NCBI GenBank assembly: GCA_938040315.1
Contig: CALHQW010000008.1
Coordinates: forward strand, 1 to 64,000
Length of the DNA: 64,000 bases
Source: an uncultured bacterium
GTDB taxonomy: Bacteria > Hydrothermota > Tepidihabitantia > Tepidihabitantales > DTDR01
Direction of reading: 5' to 3'
Both the position numbers and the translations under genes were made by a program. The notes beneath the pieces were generated by a model. The model worked only from the letters and a program-made list of their open reading frames with translations. It did not search any database and was not told where the DNA came from. Below are positions 33,277-41,799 of the stretch, piece after piece (the first letter of the stretch is position 1; every line of letters begins with the position of its first letter).

Positions 33277-33661
33277 ATTTGGGAAATCGGCCGGATACTG
33301 AGAAAAGATTACCTTTATCATCTATTAAAGTTAAAGTATATTTGCCTTTCGGTTTACTTAAAGAAGGCGGTGAAGGAAAAATCCATAAGAATTGTTTATA
33401 TTCATCCGGTTTTAATTCCAAAACTTGGTGATTAGTACAATGCAAAGTTAAATTTTCTATTTTTAAAATAATATCTTTTAAAATAAATCCCTTTTTACCT
33501 CCATTATATACTCCTACTAAGGCTTGATAAGAACTTTGGTGATTAGGAATCTCAATTACAATTGAGTGTTTATATTCGGTTTTTGGGAAAAAATAATAAA
33601 GTTTATTTACAGTAATTTTAATTTTTGGTTTAGAAAAGAATGAAAAAATACCAAAAGTCAT
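33260..33661 (-). CDS. Hypothetical protein, beta-rich
   Basis: 133 residues, family not recognised. There is no clear signal peptide; the N-terminus MTFGIFSFFSKPKIK is weakly hydrophobic. The rest alternates polar and hydrophobic residues like a beta sandwich (YKHSIVIEIPNHQSSYQALVGVYN, YTLTLIDDKGNLFSVSGRF). It resembles small immunoglobulin-like domains. It is first of a three-gene minus-strand unit with guaA and the EamA half-transporter, and its stop lies inside the guaA promoter. AAGG sits 1 base before the ATG. Confidence 0.5.
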   Translation of the reverse strand: MTFGIFSFFSKPKIKITVNKLYYFFPKTEYKHSIVIEIPNHQSSYQALVGVYNGGKKGFILKDIILKIENLTLHCTNHQVLELKPDEYKQFLWIFPSPPSLSKPKGKYTLTLIDDKGNLFSVSGRFPKFDISY

Positions 33662-33670
33662 CCTTTTTAA

Positions 33671-33698
33671 AAAATAACAAAAATTTCTAAAATGTCAA
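33671..33698 (-). promoter_or_regulatory. Promoter of the beta-rich hypothetical gene
   Basis: On the minus strand: TTGACA (33698-33693), 16-base spacer, TATTTT (33676-33671). The ATG is 9 bases downstream. It is divergent from the lipA promoter. Confidence 0.5.
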
Positions 33699-33718
33699 GA
33701 ATTAAAATTTTTATCAAT

Positions 33719-33746
33719 TTGATTTTTTCTTTAAAAGTTTTATAAT
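33719..33746 (+). promoter_or_regulatory. Promoter of lipA, leaderless
   Basis: TTGATT (33719-33724), 16-base spacer, TATAAT (33741-33746). The ATG at 33752 begins 5 bases after the -10 box, and no ribosome-binding site is present. Confidence 0.65.
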
Positions 33747-33751
33747 TTTTT

Positions 33752-34597
33752 ATGGATTCCTATTTTGCTAAAATATCTTCTTTGCCCGGTGGAAAGGAAT
33801 ATTCTTTTTTAAAAAGTATTTTAAAAAAGTATAATTTACACACTGTTTGTGAAGGTGCGAAATGTCCCAATTTGGGTGAATGTTTCCGTAGAAAGTCTTT
33901 AACTTTTATGATTTTGGGTGATATCTGTACCAGAAAATGTCTTTTTTGTGGTGTGAAGAAAGGGGTGCCTAATAAAATTTTAAAAGATGAACCAGAGAAA
34001 ATTGCTTTGGCGGTGAAAGAACTTGCTCTTAATTATTGTGTAATCACTTCGGTTAGTAGGGATGATTTAGCCGATTATGGTGCGGAAATTTTTGCCCAAA
34101 CAATTGAGAAGATAAAAGAGGCATCTCCAAACATCTTGGTTGAAGTTTTAATTCCTGATTTTATGGGTGATTTAGCATCTCTTAAAAAAGTAGTTTTAAA
34201 AAGACCAAATGTTTTGGCTCATAATATTGAGACAACTAAGAGATTAACCAAAATTATTAGAGATAGGAAAGCCGATTATTTTCGTTCTTTATGGATTTTA
34301 AAAAAGGTAAAAGAGTTGGATGAAAGGATTATTACTAAAAGTGGTTTTATGGTCGGTTTGGGAGAGGATGAAAAAGAAATTTATGAGACTTTGCTTGACT
34401 TAAAAGAAGCAAAGGTTGATATTGTTACCATTGGACAATATTTGATGCCCTCCAAAAATAGTTATCCAGTAAAAAAATATTATAAAGAAGGAGATTTTAA
34501 AAAATTTGCTTATTGGGGAGAAGAAATTGGTATAAAAAAGGTTATTAGTGGTATCAAAGTTAGGAGTTCTTATTTAGGAGAGACTTATTTCCATTGA
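33752..34597 (+). CDS. lipA: Lipoyl synthase
   Basis: 281 residues. The auxiliary cluster motif CEGAKCPNLGEC (CxxxxCxxxxxC) and the radical-SAM motif CTRKCLFC (CxxxCxxC) are intact. GDICTRKC, VITSVSRDDLADYGA and a C-terminal VRSSYLGE (equivalent to the RSSY motif that contacts the auxiliary cluster) follow. It inserts sulfur into octanoyl groups on lipoyl domains. It stands alone with its own leaderless promoter; no lipB or dehydrogenase subunits are adjacent. Confidence 0.94.
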   Translation: MDSYFAKISSLPGGKEYSFLKSILKKYNLHTVCEGAKCPNLGECFRRKSLTFMILGDICTRKCLFCGVKKGVPNKILKDEPEKIALAVKELALNYCVITSVSRDDLADYGAEIFAQTIEKIKEASPNILVEVLIPDFMGDLASLKKVVLKRPNVLAHNIETTKRLTKIIRDRKADYFRSLWILKKVKELDERIITKSGFMVGLGEDEKEIYETLLDLKEAKVDIVTIGQYLMPSKNSYPVKKYYKEGDFKKFAYWGEEIGIKKVISGIKVRSSYLGETYFH

Positions 34598-34621
34598 AAT
34601 TTACCTTTAAATTATTATAAT
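34594..34621 (+). promoter_or_regulatory. Promoter of the fumarase/fumarate reductase-like operon
   Basis: TTGAAA (34594-34599), overlapping the lipA stop codon, a 16-base spacer, then TATAAT (34616-34621). AGGAGG (34635-34640) lies 6 bases before the ATG at 34647. Confidence 0.6.
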
Positions 34622-34646
34622 TTAAGTTTAAAATAGGAGGTTGATA

Positions 34647-35201
34647 ATGGAAATTAAAAGAATTATGCCTCCCTTAACAGATGAAGTAGTAGAGAGTTTA
34701 AGAGCGGGAGACCGGGTCTTAATAAGTGGAATTATTTATTCAGCAAGAGATTTGGCTCATAAAAGATTAGTAGAAGCGATTGAGAAAGGAGAAAAATTGC
34801 CTTTTGAATTAAAAGGAGCAATAATTTATTATGTTGGTCCAGCACCAGCAAAACCAGGTTATCCAATAGGTCCTGCCGGACCAACTACTTCGGGTAGGAT
34901 GGATCCCTATACACCAATTTTATTAGCCCATGGTTTAAAAGGAATGATTGGTAAAGGTAATCGGAGTGAAGAAGTAAAGAAGGCAATGATGAAATATAAA
35001 GGGGTTTATTTTGGTGCGGTTGGTGGCGTGGCGGCTTTAACAATGAAAAAGATAAAACAGGTTAAAATAATTGCCTATGAAGACTTGGGTCCCGAAGCAA
35101 TTTCTGAGTTAGTGGTGGAAGATTTTTCGGTAATTGTGATTAATGATATTTATGGGAATGACTTATATGAATTAGGTGTTAAAAAATATGCAAAAATTTA
35201 A
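34647..35201 (+). CDS. Class I fumarate hydratase beta subunit (C-terminal domain)
   Basis: 184 residues from ATG 34647, preferred to TTG 34641, which lies directly on the AGGAGG. GPAPAKPGYPIGPAGPTTSGRMDPYTP and KGMIGKGNR are the family signatures of the beta subunit of two-subunit, 4Fe-4S, oxygen-sensitive fumarases (and of L-tartrate dehydratase beta). The alpha subunit that holds the cluster is not next to it, so it is encoded elsewhere. It is in an operon with a fumarate reductase-like pair, which supports fumarate as substrate. Confidence 0.88.
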   Translation: MEIKRIMPPLTDEVVESLRAGDRVLISGIIYSARDLAHKRLVEAIEKGEKLPFELKGAIIYYVGPAPAKPGYPIGPAGPTTSGRMDPYTPILLAHGLKGMIGKGNRSEEVKKAMMKYKGVYFGAVGGVAALTMKKIKQVKIIAYEDLGPEAISELVVEDFSVIVINDIYGNDLYELGVKKYAKI

Positions 35202-35209
35202 ATAAGATT

Positions 35210-35884
35210 ATGAAAGAAATAAGAATTTATGTAATGGGAAAAGAATATTTAGTGCCTGAAGGTTTAACAATTATGCGGGCATTAGAGTATTGTGGATTTC
35301 TTTTTGTTCGTGGTGCTGGCTGTCGGGGTGGTTTTTGTGGTGCCTGTTCAACAGTTTATCGTAAAAAAGATTCTTTTCGTTTAAAAGTTGGTTTAGCCTG
35401 TCAGACAGTGGTAGAGGATGGAATGTATCTGACCCAAATTCCCTTTTATCCAGGTAATAAAGCAATTTATAATATTGAAGAACTTCTTTATGATACCCAG
35501 GTGTTTATAAAATATTACCCTGAAATTTTAAGATGCCTTTCTTGTGGTAGTTGTAATCGAGTTTGTCCCCAGGATTTAAAAGTTATGGAATATATCAATG
35601 CAGCAATAAGAGGAGATGTTAAAAAAGTTGCCGAACTTTCTTTTGATTGTATTATGTGTGGTCTTTGTGCTTCCCGCTGTCCGGCAGAAATTGTTCAATA
35701 TTATGTTGGTCTTTTAGGAAGAAGAATTTATGGCCGTTTTATTCAAAAGAAAGCAAAAGAGTTAGAAGAAAGAATAAAAGAAATTGAAGAAGGAAAATTT
35801 GAAAAGGAACTAAGAGAATTAATGGCGATGCCTACCGAAAGATTAAAAGAGTTATATGAAAAAAGAGATATCGAACCTGAATAA
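35210..35884 (+). CDS. Fumarate reductase/succinate dehydrogenase-type iron-sulfur subunit
   Basis: 224 residues. An N-terminal 2Fe-2S ferredoxin-like domain has GAGCRGGFCGAC and a distant Cys in GLACQT. A C-terminal dicluster has CLSCGSCNRVCPQD (about 104-117) and CIMCGLCASRCPAE (about 146-159). The helical tail is rich in Glu/Lys. No HdrB-type CCG domain is present. It is shorter and simpler than TfrB, and resembles the Fe-S subunits of soluble fumarate reductases. It transfers electrons to the flavoprotein encoded 10-13 bases downstream. Confidence 0.82.
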   Translation: MKEIRIYVMGKEYLVPEGLTIMRALEYCGFLFVRGAGCRGGFCGACSTVYRKKDSFRLKVGLACQTVVEDGMYLTQIPFYPGNKAIYNIEELLYDTQVFIKYYPEILRCLSCGSCNRVCPQDLKVMEYINAAIRGDVKKVAELSFDCIMCGLCASRCPAEIVQYYVGLLGRRIYGRFIQKKAKELEERIKEIEEGKFEKELRELMAMPTERLKELYEKRDIEPE

Positions 35885-35897
35885 ATAGGAGGTTATG

Positions 35898-37535
35898 ATG
35901 TATCCTGATTATATGGAAGAATCAATTAAGAAAGTCGAAAGTACTCGCGAGAGAAGGATTAAAGAAATTTTTACTAAATTAAAAACTGAAGAAAAAGAGG
36001 AACTTTTAAAAAATTATCATCCTGATTATAAACCCGGAACTGTCCGGGAAATTAAGATTGGAGTAAATAAAGGTGATTTAGTGGTTAATGAGATTGCTGA
36101 TATTTTGGAAAGTTATTCTTATTTAAATCCTGAGAATTTTAGAATAAAGAATATTGATTATGATGTTGATGTGTTAATTATTGGTGGTGGCGGAGCCGGA
36201 GTAGCAGCAGCGCTATCGGCTTATGAATATACTAACAATATTCTTTTAGTAACAAAATTAAGAATTGGAGATGCTAATACAGTGATGGCGCAAGGAGGAA
36301 TTCAATCTGCAGACAAAGAAAATGATTCACCAATTATTCATTATTTAGATGTGATAGGCGGTGGCGGATATAAAAATATTCCCAATTTGGTTTATGCTTT
36401 AGTTAGTGATGGTCCAAAGATTATCCAATGGTTAGAAGATTTAGGAGTGATGTTTGATAAAAAAGAAGATGGTAATATGATTACTATTCATGGTGGCGGT
36501 ACCTCTCGTAAAAGAATGCATACTTGTAAAGATTATACGGGAATGGAAATTATGCGAGTAATTAGAGATGAGTTTTTAAATAAGAAAATTAATTATTTAG
36601 AATTTACTTGTGCGATTGAATTATTAACGGATGAAGATGGAAAATGTTGCGGAGCAGTATTGTTAAATTTAGAAAATGGGAAAATAATTATTGTTAAAAG
36701 TAAGGTAACAATCTTAGCAACGGGTGGTGCCGGTAGATTACATGTTCAAGGTTTTCCTACTTCTAATCATTATGGCGCCACCGCAGACGGTTTAGTATTA
36801 GCCTATCGGGTCGGAGCAAAGTTTATTTATCTTGATACTATTCAGTACCATCCTACTGGTGTAGCTTTTCCGGAACAAATGTTGGGACAACTAATTACTG
36901 AAAAAGTTAGAAGTCTCGGTGCTCAATTAGTAAATTATGATGGCGAGCAATTTATTTACCCTTTAGAGACAAGAGATGTGGTTGCTTCAGCAATAATTAG
37001 AGAGTGTTGGAAAGGAAAGGGTGTAAAAACACCCAGCGGTTATTATGGAGTTTGGTTAGATACTCCTTTAATTGAGATTTTAAAAGGTGAAGGAACAATT
37101 GAAAAAGAATTACCAGCGATGTTCCGCCAATTTTTAAGATTTGGAATTGATATGAGAAAGAAACCTGTTTTAACCTATCCAACCCAACATTATCAAAATG
37201 GTGGGATTTTAATAAATGAAAATTGCGAAACAAATGTTTTAGGTTTATTAGTTTGTGGTGAAGTGAGTGGTGGAGTTCACGGAAGAAATCGTTTAATGGG
37301 AAATTCTTTATTAGATATCCTTGTATTTGGTAGAAGGGCCGGTAAACGAGCAGGTGAACTTTTAAAAGAATTGCCACCGATTAAGAACTTAACTTTAAAT
37401 CATTTAATTACTTATCATGAAGAACTGAAGAAAATTGGTGTTGAGGAAAATCGAAAGTCACCAAAAATTTTACCTGATTACCGTAAAGAAGAATTTCAAC
37501 AAAAATTTCCATTTTTAATAAACTTATTAAAGTAA
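35898..37535 (+). CDS. FAD-dependent fumarate reductase/succinate dehydrogenase flavoprotein subunit
   Basis: 545 residues. The ATG at 35898 is 5 bases after AGGAGG (35887-35892); ATG 35895 is 2 bases after it. The FAD-binding loop VDVLIIGGGGAGVAAALSA is at about 93-111. Also seen are GGIQSA, TIHGGGTSRKRMH, the substrate-binding HPTG (in QYHPTGVAFPE), LETRDVVASAI, and GEVSGGVHGRNRLMGNSLLD. This is the FrdA/SdhA family. No membrane-anchor genes are adjacent, so the pair is probably soluble, or docks on an unknown partner. Fumarase beta next door indicates a malate-fumarate-succinate segment of a (reductive) TCA pathway. Confidence 0.87.
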   Translation: MYPDYMEESIKKVESTRERRIKEIFTKLKTEEKEELLKNYHPDYKPGTVREIKIGVNKGDLVVNEIADILESYSYLNPENFRIKNIDYDVDVLIIGGGGAGVAAALSAYEYTNNILLVTKLRIGDANTVMAQGGIQSADKENDSPIIHYLDVIGGGGYKNIPNLVYALVSDGPKIIQWLEDLGVMFDKKEDGNMITIHGGGTSRKRMHTCKDYTGMEIMRVIRDEFLNKKINYLEFTCAIELLTDEDGKCCGAVLLNLENGKIIIVKSKVTILATGGAGRLHVQGFPTSNHYGATADGLVLAYRVGAKFIYLDTIQYHPTGVAFPEQMLGQLITEKVRSLGAQLVNYDGEQFIYPLETRDVVASAIIRECWKGKGVKTPSGYYGVWLDTPLIEILKGEGTIEKELPAMFRQFLRFGIDMRKKPVLTYPTQHYQNGGILINENCETNVLGLLVCGEVSGGVHGRNRLMGNSLLDILVFGRRAGKRAGELLKELPPIKNLTLNHLITYHEELKKIGVEENRKSPKILPDYRKEEFQQKFPFLINLLK

Positions 37536-38674
37536 AAGTAAAACCCGAAGATTTTATTGTTAAAGAAGTAGTAAATTTATCTTTTAAAGAAAAAGGTGAA
37601 TATGGCGTCTATTTATTAGAGAAAAAAAATTTTAATACTTTAGATGTTATTTACTTTTTACAGAAAAAATATAAATTTAATAAAATTTATCGTTTAGGTT
37701 TAAAAGACCGTTATTCTTATGCTTTTCAATACTTGGTTTCTAGAACAATAAAAAAAGAGAGTATAAGGGAAAAGAATTTTTCTCTACACTTTCTTGGTTT
37801 TTTAGAAAGGCCTTTAAGAAAGGAAGATTTATTAGGAAATTATTTTCAAATTACTATTAGAGATTTAAAGAAAGAAGAAGGGGAGAGGATGATTAATAAT
37901 TTTTGGGAGGTTGGTGTTAATGGCTTGCCAAATTTTTATGACGAACAAAGAATGGGTAGTGCTCGCCATAAAGAAGGTTTTATTGCTTACTATTTAATAA
38001 AAAGAAATTACGAAAAGGCTTTAAAACTTTTTTTAGCGACTCCTTCTGGTTTTGATGAAAGTAAGATTAAAAGATTAAAGGAATTTTTAAAAGAAAATTG
38101 GGGGCAATGGGAAGAAGCAAAAAGGTTAGCAATTCGCGAATACGTTCCCGTGATTAATTATTTAATAGACAATAAAACAGATTACAAAGGAGCAATAAAA
38201 AAAATTCCTTTTGAACTTTTGAATATTTTTATAAATGCCTATCAAGCCTATATTTGGAATGAAACTTTAAATTTATATTTTAAGAAATTAGAAATTCCTA
38301 TTTTCCCTGTAAAGTATCGTTTTGGTAAATTATACTTTTATAAAAATTTACCTTTTTTTCTTAGAGAAAAATTATTCAATCTTTTTATTCCTGCACCTTC
38401 TTCCAAAATAAAAGAGAAAAATGAAATTATTGAAATTATGGAAGAAGTTTTAAAAAAAGAAAATCTCTCTTTAAAAGATTTTAAAATAAAATTGAAAATA
38501 CGGGGTCTCTATTTTAAACCCTATTTAAGGAAGGTTATTGTGTTGCCAACACAAATGAAAGTTAGCGATTTATTAACTGACGAATTGTATAAAGGGAAAT
38601 ATAAACTCACTTTAAACTTTCTTTTACCGGCTGGTTCTTATGCTACAATTCTTATTAAAAGATTAATAATTTAA
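37526..38674 (+). CDS. truD: tRNA pseudouridine synthase D; apparent ATT start
   Basis: TruD family, about 382 residues. The frame is open back to 37487 and contains clear TruD N-terminal sequence (VKPEDFIVKEV, EYGVYLLEKKNFNT, RLGLKDRYSYAFQ, holding the catalytic Asp of the LKDR motif). However, no ATG, GTG or TTG lies in it before TTG 37733, which is inside the active-site region and cannot be the start. ATT 37526 gives M-KVKVKPEDF, which matches the family start, and overlaps the preceding stop by 10 bases. The C-terminal part has the normal NFYDEQRMG and YIWNETL segments. It makes pseudouridine 13 in tRNA-Glu. Its end overlaps the convergent gene by 4 bases. Confidence 0.85.
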   Translation: MKVKVKPEDFIVKEVVNLSFKEKGEYGVYLLEKKNFNTLDVIYFLQKKYKFNKIYRLGLKDRYSYAFQYLVSRTIKKESIREKNFSLHFLGFLERPLRKEDLLGNYFQITIRDLKKEEGERMINNFWEVGVNGLPNFYDEQRMGSARHKEGFIAYYLIKRNYEKALKLFLATPSGFDESKIKRLKEFLKENWGQWEEAKRLAIREYVPVINYLIDNKTDYKGAIKKIPFELLNIFINAYQAYIWNETLNLYFKKLEIPIFPVKYRFGKLYFYKNLPFFLREKLFNLFIPAPSSKIKEKNEIIEIMEEVLKKENLSLKDFKIKLKIRGLYFKPYLRKVIVLPTQMKVSDLLTDELYKGKYKLTLNFLLPAGSYATILIKRLII

Positions 38675-39150
38675 ATTTCTAAAATATTAACTTGATTTTC
38701 TTTAATATCAAGAAGAGCAATTGTTGCTTTTTCTGTTAAAAGACCACAGGCTTCACCAGGATTAATGAAAAGAATATTTTCTTTTTTTATAATTTCATAT
38801 TTATGGGTATGACCATAGATAACATAATCTACATCATTTTTAATTTCTTCTTTTTTTAATTTATGGAAAATGAGAAATTTTTTATTACCCAAAGATATTT
38901 CTAAAGGTGCTTCCGAAAGAATAAGATTATTTTCTTTTGCTACCTTTAATAAACCTTCCTTTTCGCCGTCGCAATTACCAAAAACTCCATAAAATTTAGT
39001 TTTTAGATTAGCAAATTCTTTTAAAGTGAAAGGAGCAACAAAATCTCCACAATGGATAACACCGAGTACCTTATGCTGATTAAAAATTTCTAATGCTTTT
39101 TTAACTTTTTCAATGTGATCATGGGTATCAGAAATAATCCCTAAAAGCAT
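38671..39150 (-). CDS. Metallophosphoesterase, YfcE/MJ0936 family
   Basis: 159 residues. The calcineurin-like motifs are GIISDTHDH, GVIHCGDFVAPF, GVFGNCDG, IFHKL (weak GH) and IYGHTH, with INPGEACG near the end. These are binuclear-metal phosphodiesterases of the YfcE type. Physiological substrate is not known; candidates are cyclic or bis-nucleotides. It follows the transglutaminase-like lipoprotein gene by 6 bases on the minus strand. Confidence 0.9.
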   Translation of the reverse strand: MLLGIISDTHDHIEKVKKALEIFNQHKVLGVIHCGDFVAPFTLKEFANLKTKFYGVFGNCDGEKEGLLKVAKENNLILSEAPLEISLGNKKFLIFHKLKKEEIKNDVDYVIYGHTHKYEIIKKENILFINPGEACGLLTEKATIALLDIKENQVNILEI

Positions 39151-39156
39151 TATTTT

Positions 39157-40551
39157 TTATTCAAATGATAAAATTTTTATTTTTATTTTTCCAAGGATGT
39201 TTAAAACTTTAACTTGTTCTTCTACATCACCAACTTTTAAAATTAAATGCACCGGAGAGGCCGGAAATTCACCAAAAGTAGGATCGCAAGAAATCCATTC
39301 ATTTAGATAAACTTGATTCCATGCATGATAATAAAAGCCATTGCCGGCGTATACTAAACCAACAACCACTCTTGTAGGGATTCCTAAGGATCGACAAAGA
39401 GCGGCATACAGAGTAGCATGTTCATTACAATCACCTTCAAGGTTTCTTAGGATTTCAATTGCCGAAGGATAAGAAGTAGTGGCTTTCTTTTTAAGATTTC
39501 GGAAAACCCAAATTAAAATTCTTTCCGCAATTGTTTGAGGATGTGCAAGGTTACCAATAATTTCTGATGCTTTTTTCTTAATCAATGGGTGATCAGATTG
39601 AATAGTCGGAGTAGACTTAAGATAAATTTTTTCTTTTTCTGAAATTTTAAGTTGTTTAATTTTGGTTAATTTCGGTCTAGTAATTTCAATTATTAACGGA
39701 TTTTTACTTATAACTTTTTGATTAGGCAAATCAAGGTCTAAATATTCAAAGGAATCTATTCCTTGAATTTCCAATTTTAAAGATTTAAGTTTTGCTGGTT
39801 CAGATAAAAAAGTATCTACGGGAATAGAAAAAAAAGAAAGAATATCTAAGAAATCTTTATTCCATTCAGCCATCGCTTTTTGGGGAGATTCTTTAATGCC
39901 AATAATTCCACCAGCAGAAATTTCCTTCAATAAGTTTCCTAAGGAATCTAAATAATAAAAAGATTTTACATTTGCCATGGTAATTTCATAAACTAATGTT
40001 TTATAAACAGTATCATTTATAATTACGGTATCCCTTTTTTGAAAATTTATTTCCGTCGGTAAAATTGAAAAAAGAGTGAAATCTAAAAGATTGCCTTTCC
40101 AATTTTTAAACCCCTGAGAAATGATTAAATAGGGTAATACTCCTATAGGATAAGTATTTTGAGGTAAAATTAAGTATTTTTTAATAATTTCTGAACCAGT
40201 TTGGAGAGTGTAGTAAAGAGTGTCTTTTTTAACTTTACCATTTATCTTTAAAACATTTTTCTCAGAAATTTGTTCTGATTCAAAATTCTTTAATTTTAAC
40301 TTTAAATCGGTTAAAAGAAAGGTATTTACGGTAACTTCTTTTAATTCACACCCAACTTTTAATATTAATTTAATTCGATTGTAAAATTTTATTAAAGAAT
40401 CGCCCACATTAATTTTTGATAAGGAATAACCAATTTTTGTCTGATTTAAATAATAACTTAACCAATTTTCAACATTTTTAGAAACCGAAACTTTCTTTTG
40501 ACAATTTATTAATAATATTAAAAAAAATACAATTTCTCTTTTTTTTAACAT
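39157..40551 (-). CDS. Transglutaminase-like domain lipoprotein
   Basis: 464 residues. The N-terminus MLKKREIVFFLILLINCQ has a lipobox-like LINC, so it is probably lipid-anchored. A long beta-rich region (about 20-330) is followed by a transglutaminase-like/papain-fold domain. The triad is visible: Cys in EGDCNEHATLY, His in YYHAWNQVY and Asp in SCDPTFGE. Such bacterial proteins are usually proteases or peptidoglycan-linked enzymes, not true transglutaminases. Function is not assigned. It starts about 36 bases downstream of the PilT-like gene. Confidence 0.8.
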   Translation of the reverse strand: MLKKREIVFFLILLINCQKKVSVSKNVENWLSYYLNQTKIGYSLSKINVGDSLIKFYNRIKLILKVGCELKEVTVNTFLLTDLKLKLKNFESEQISEKNVLKINGKVKKDTLYYTLQTGSEIIKKYLILPQNTYPIGVLPYLIISQGFKNWKGNLLDFTLFSILPTEINFQKRDTVIINDTVYKTLVYEITMANVKSFYYLDSLGNLLKEISAGGIIGIKESPQKAMAEWNKDFLDILSFFSIPVDTFLSEPAKLKSLKLEIQGIDSFEYLDLDLPNQKVISKNPLIIEITRPKLTKIKQLKISEKEKIYLKSTPTIQSDHPLIKKKASEIIGNLAHPQTIAERILIWVFRNLKKKATTSYPSAIEILRNLEGDCNEHATLYAALCRSLGIPTRVVVGLVYAGNGFYYHAWNQVYLNEWISCDPTFGEFPASPVHLILKVGDVEEQVKVLNILGKIKIKILSFE

Positions 40552-40587
40552 AGATTTAGTATTTATAATAATTTTGTGCCCGAAGAT

Positions 40588-41703
40588 TTATGAGCGATGT
40601 CTTCGACCACCGTATTCGATTAATTCTCTTAACGCTTTAGGATCAAAGGCATTTTGCATTGCTGTTTCATAAGTTATTTTACCCATTTTATAAAGTTCAG
40701 CAAGATAGGCATCAAAAGTAATGCTTCCTTCTGCCGAGGCAGTTTGAATTGCCGAAGGAAGATGTTCAATTTTTTTCTCCCGAATTAAATTTCTTACTGC
40801 GGGTGTCGCCATCATTATTTCAAAACAAGCAATTCTACCTTTTCCTTCGGCTCTTAAAAGTAGTCTTTGAGAAAATACCGCTAATAAAGAAATTGAAAAC
40901 TGTATTCTAATTTGATCACGGATTTCTGGAGGGAAAATATCAATAAAACGAGTCACTGTTTCTGTAGCATTGGTAGTATGCAAAGTTCCGATTACCAAAT
41001 GTCCTGATTCTGCAGCCCAAACCGTTGCTTCAGCAGTAGCTAAGTCTCTAATTTCCCCAACCAGAATGACATTAGGATTAGATCGTAATCCTTTCATTAT
41101 TGCTTCCCGAAAAGAAGAGACATCAACGCCAACTTCTCTCTGAGTAATAATGCCTGCTTTATGGTCATGAACAAATTCAATAGGGTCTTCAATCGTTAAT
41201 ACATGTCTTGGTGAATTAAGAATATAATCAATAAAGCATGCCTGAGTCGTTGATTTTCCTGAGCCAGTTGGCCCGGTTACTAATATTAAACCATGTGGTC
41301 TATCTAATAATGCTTTAATCTTAGGAATGAGGTGAGGAAGAAAACCAATTTCTTCAAAACTCATAATATGTTTAGGAATTAAACGAAGAGCAAGTCCAAA
41401 AAAACCTTTCTGTTTATAAATCGCTACTCTAAATCTTCCATATTCTCCAAAATCTAATCCAAAATCTCCTCCACCACCATCATTAATTTGTGCTCTTAAA
41501 TGTTTAGCATGTTGAGCAGCAATATCTTTAAATTTTTCTGTCATTTCCGGAGTTAAAATTGGTTCGCCTTCAATAGGATAAAGTTTACCATCAATTCTTA
41601 ATGTGGGTGGGCGTCCAACAGTTAAATGAATATCCGAAGCTTTTCTTCGGACACATTCCATTAATAATCTATTAAAATATTCTTCTACATTTTCTACTTT
41701 CAT
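40588..41703 (-). CDS. PilT/PilU-type ATPase 2
   Basis: 371 residues. Walker A GPTGSGKST, Asp box TIEDPIEFVHDH, Walker B NPNVILVGEIRD, His box ESGHLVIGTLHTTN and SDIHLTVGRPP in the N-terminal domain are all present. The last residues (GGRRHRS) are basic. It is a paralogue of the pilus ATPase at 27022. It may act as PilU or as a retraction motor for a different pilin system. It is preceded by its own promoter (41744-41772) and is followed by the lipoprotein gene. Confidence 0.9.
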   Translation of the reverse strand: MKVENVEEYFNRLLMECVRRKASDIHLTVGRPPTLRIDGKLYPIEGEPILTPEMTEKFKDIAAQHAKHLRAQINDGGGGDFGLDFGEYGRFRVAIYKQKGFFGLALRLIPKHIMSFEEIGFLPHLIPKIKALLDRPHGLILVTGPTGSGKSTTQACFIDYILNSPRHVLTIEDPIEFVHDHKAGIITQREVGVDVSSFREAIMKGLRSNPNVILVGEIRDLATAEATVWAAESGHLVIGTLHTTNATETVTRFIDIFPPEIRDQIRIQFSISLLAVFSQRLLLRAEGKGRIACFEIMMATPAVRNLIREKKIEHLPSAIQTASAEGSITFDAYLAELYKMGKITYETAMQNAFDPKALRELIEYGGRRHRS

Positions 41704-41743
41704 AATTATTTATACTAAATATTTTATTTTATTATTCTAATTA

Positions 41744-41772
41744 ATTATAACTCGAAAATATTAATAAGTCAA
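41744..41772 (-). promoter_or_regulatory. Promoter of the second PilT-like gene
   Basis: On the minus strand: TTGACT (41772-41767), 17-base spacer, TATAAT (41749-41744). Leader of about 35 bases with no strong ribosome-binding site before ATG 41703. It separates this gene from the rpoD operon, which ends at 41800. Confidence 0.6.
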
Positions 41773-41799
41773 TAATTTTGATTTTTAAATTAGAAATAT

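Noticed and set aside
37733-38674. TruD starting at TTG 37733
   Set aside because: The conserved N-terminal TruD sequence, including the catalytic LKDR, is encoded in frame upstream of this codon, so it cannot be the start.
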